DNA of 64,000 bases, taken from Mucilaginibacter frigoritolerans (GTDB lineage: Bacteria > Bacteroidota > Bacteroidia > Sphingobacteriales > Sphingobacteriaceae). The notes below the pieces were generated by a model that did not search any database, was not told where the DNA came from, and saw only the letters and a list, made by a program, of their open reading frames with translations. Positions 63,955 through 64,000 of this stretch are shown here, piece after piece. The stretch spans positions 1 to 64,000 of the forward strand of contig NZ_VLLI01000016.1 in the NCBI RefSeq assembly GCF_007830615.1, written 5' to 3'. The position numbers and the translations under genes are program-made. Within the stretch, counting starts at the first letter, position 1; each line of letters opens with the position of its first letter.

Positions 63955-64000
63955 AATAATTGTAAATATTCTTGGCAAGGCCTTAATGACGTATAGCACA

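Overview
The window comes from a Bacteroidota bacterium, most likely a soil or plant-associated member of the Sphingobacteriaceae (Mucilaginibacter/Pedobacter-like; the genus is a guess). The reasons are three SusC/SusD pairs, a hybrid two-component system, promoters with TAnnTTTG boxes, few Shine-Dalgarno sequences, and the 5' end of a 16S rRNA gene with Bacteroidota-like sequence at the left edge. No insertion sequences, CRISPR arrays or phage genes were seen.

Layout. (1) 1-510: 5' end of a 16S rRNA gene on the minus strand, with its leader and promoter. (2) 838-21616, minus strand: a polysaccharide utilisation locus (PUL) with a clan GH-D alpha-galactosidase-like enzyme, GH95, an SGNH esterase, GH36, SusD, SusC, a sodium:solute symporter, a GntR-type sugar regulator, GH9 and an orphan response regulator. 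A repeated ACTATTCT-core motif precedes the GntR, SusC and GH9 genes and is probably the GntR operator. GH9, GH95, the galactosidases and the nearby GH12 point to a galactosylated and fucosylated beta-glucan such as xyloglucan. (3) 21764-23260: an SCP/CAP lipoprotein and a GH12 lipoprotein. (4) 23379-42626: a second PUL (GH39, hybrid two-component sensor, SusC, SusD, surface glycan-binding lipoprotein, GH51-like, GH39, GH43, alginate-lyase-like), best explained as acting on a substituted xylan. (5) 42900-63954: a sulfur and cysteine island.

The sulfur island is the unusual part. An 11-protein minus-strand operon (58023 to 42900) runs SusC, SusD, two secreted cyanophycinase-like S51 peptidases, a divergent tRNA-Cys gene, two DoxX-type membrane proteins (one with a His-rich insert), an FAD oxidoreductase, a c-type cytochrome, a SoxC-like molybdenum enzyme, a YeiH-type exporter and a four-cysteine small protein. 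To its right lie a normal tRNA-Cys and a plus-strand operon for a TlpA-like thioredoxin, an amino-acid permease and an SsuD-like flavin monooxygenase. After that come a histone H1-like gene and a DUF4395 gene.

Three short leader ORFs that end in runs of Cys codons (peptide tails CCCC, CCSCCCC and CCCYCCC) sit just after Bacteroidota promoters: before SusC (58318-58274), divergent from the thioredoxin operon (59393-59310), and before the histone/DUF4395 genes (62912-63004). Upstream of each lies a copy of one 24-bp pattern, CTAY-N5-CYATAG-N5-RTAK. I infer a cysteine-sensing regulon with two layers: a DNA-binding regulator on the 24-bp site, and ribosome stalling at Cys codons in the leader. 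The variant tRNA-Cys inside the regulated operon may be a third component. This is read from sequence only; no expression or homology search was possible.
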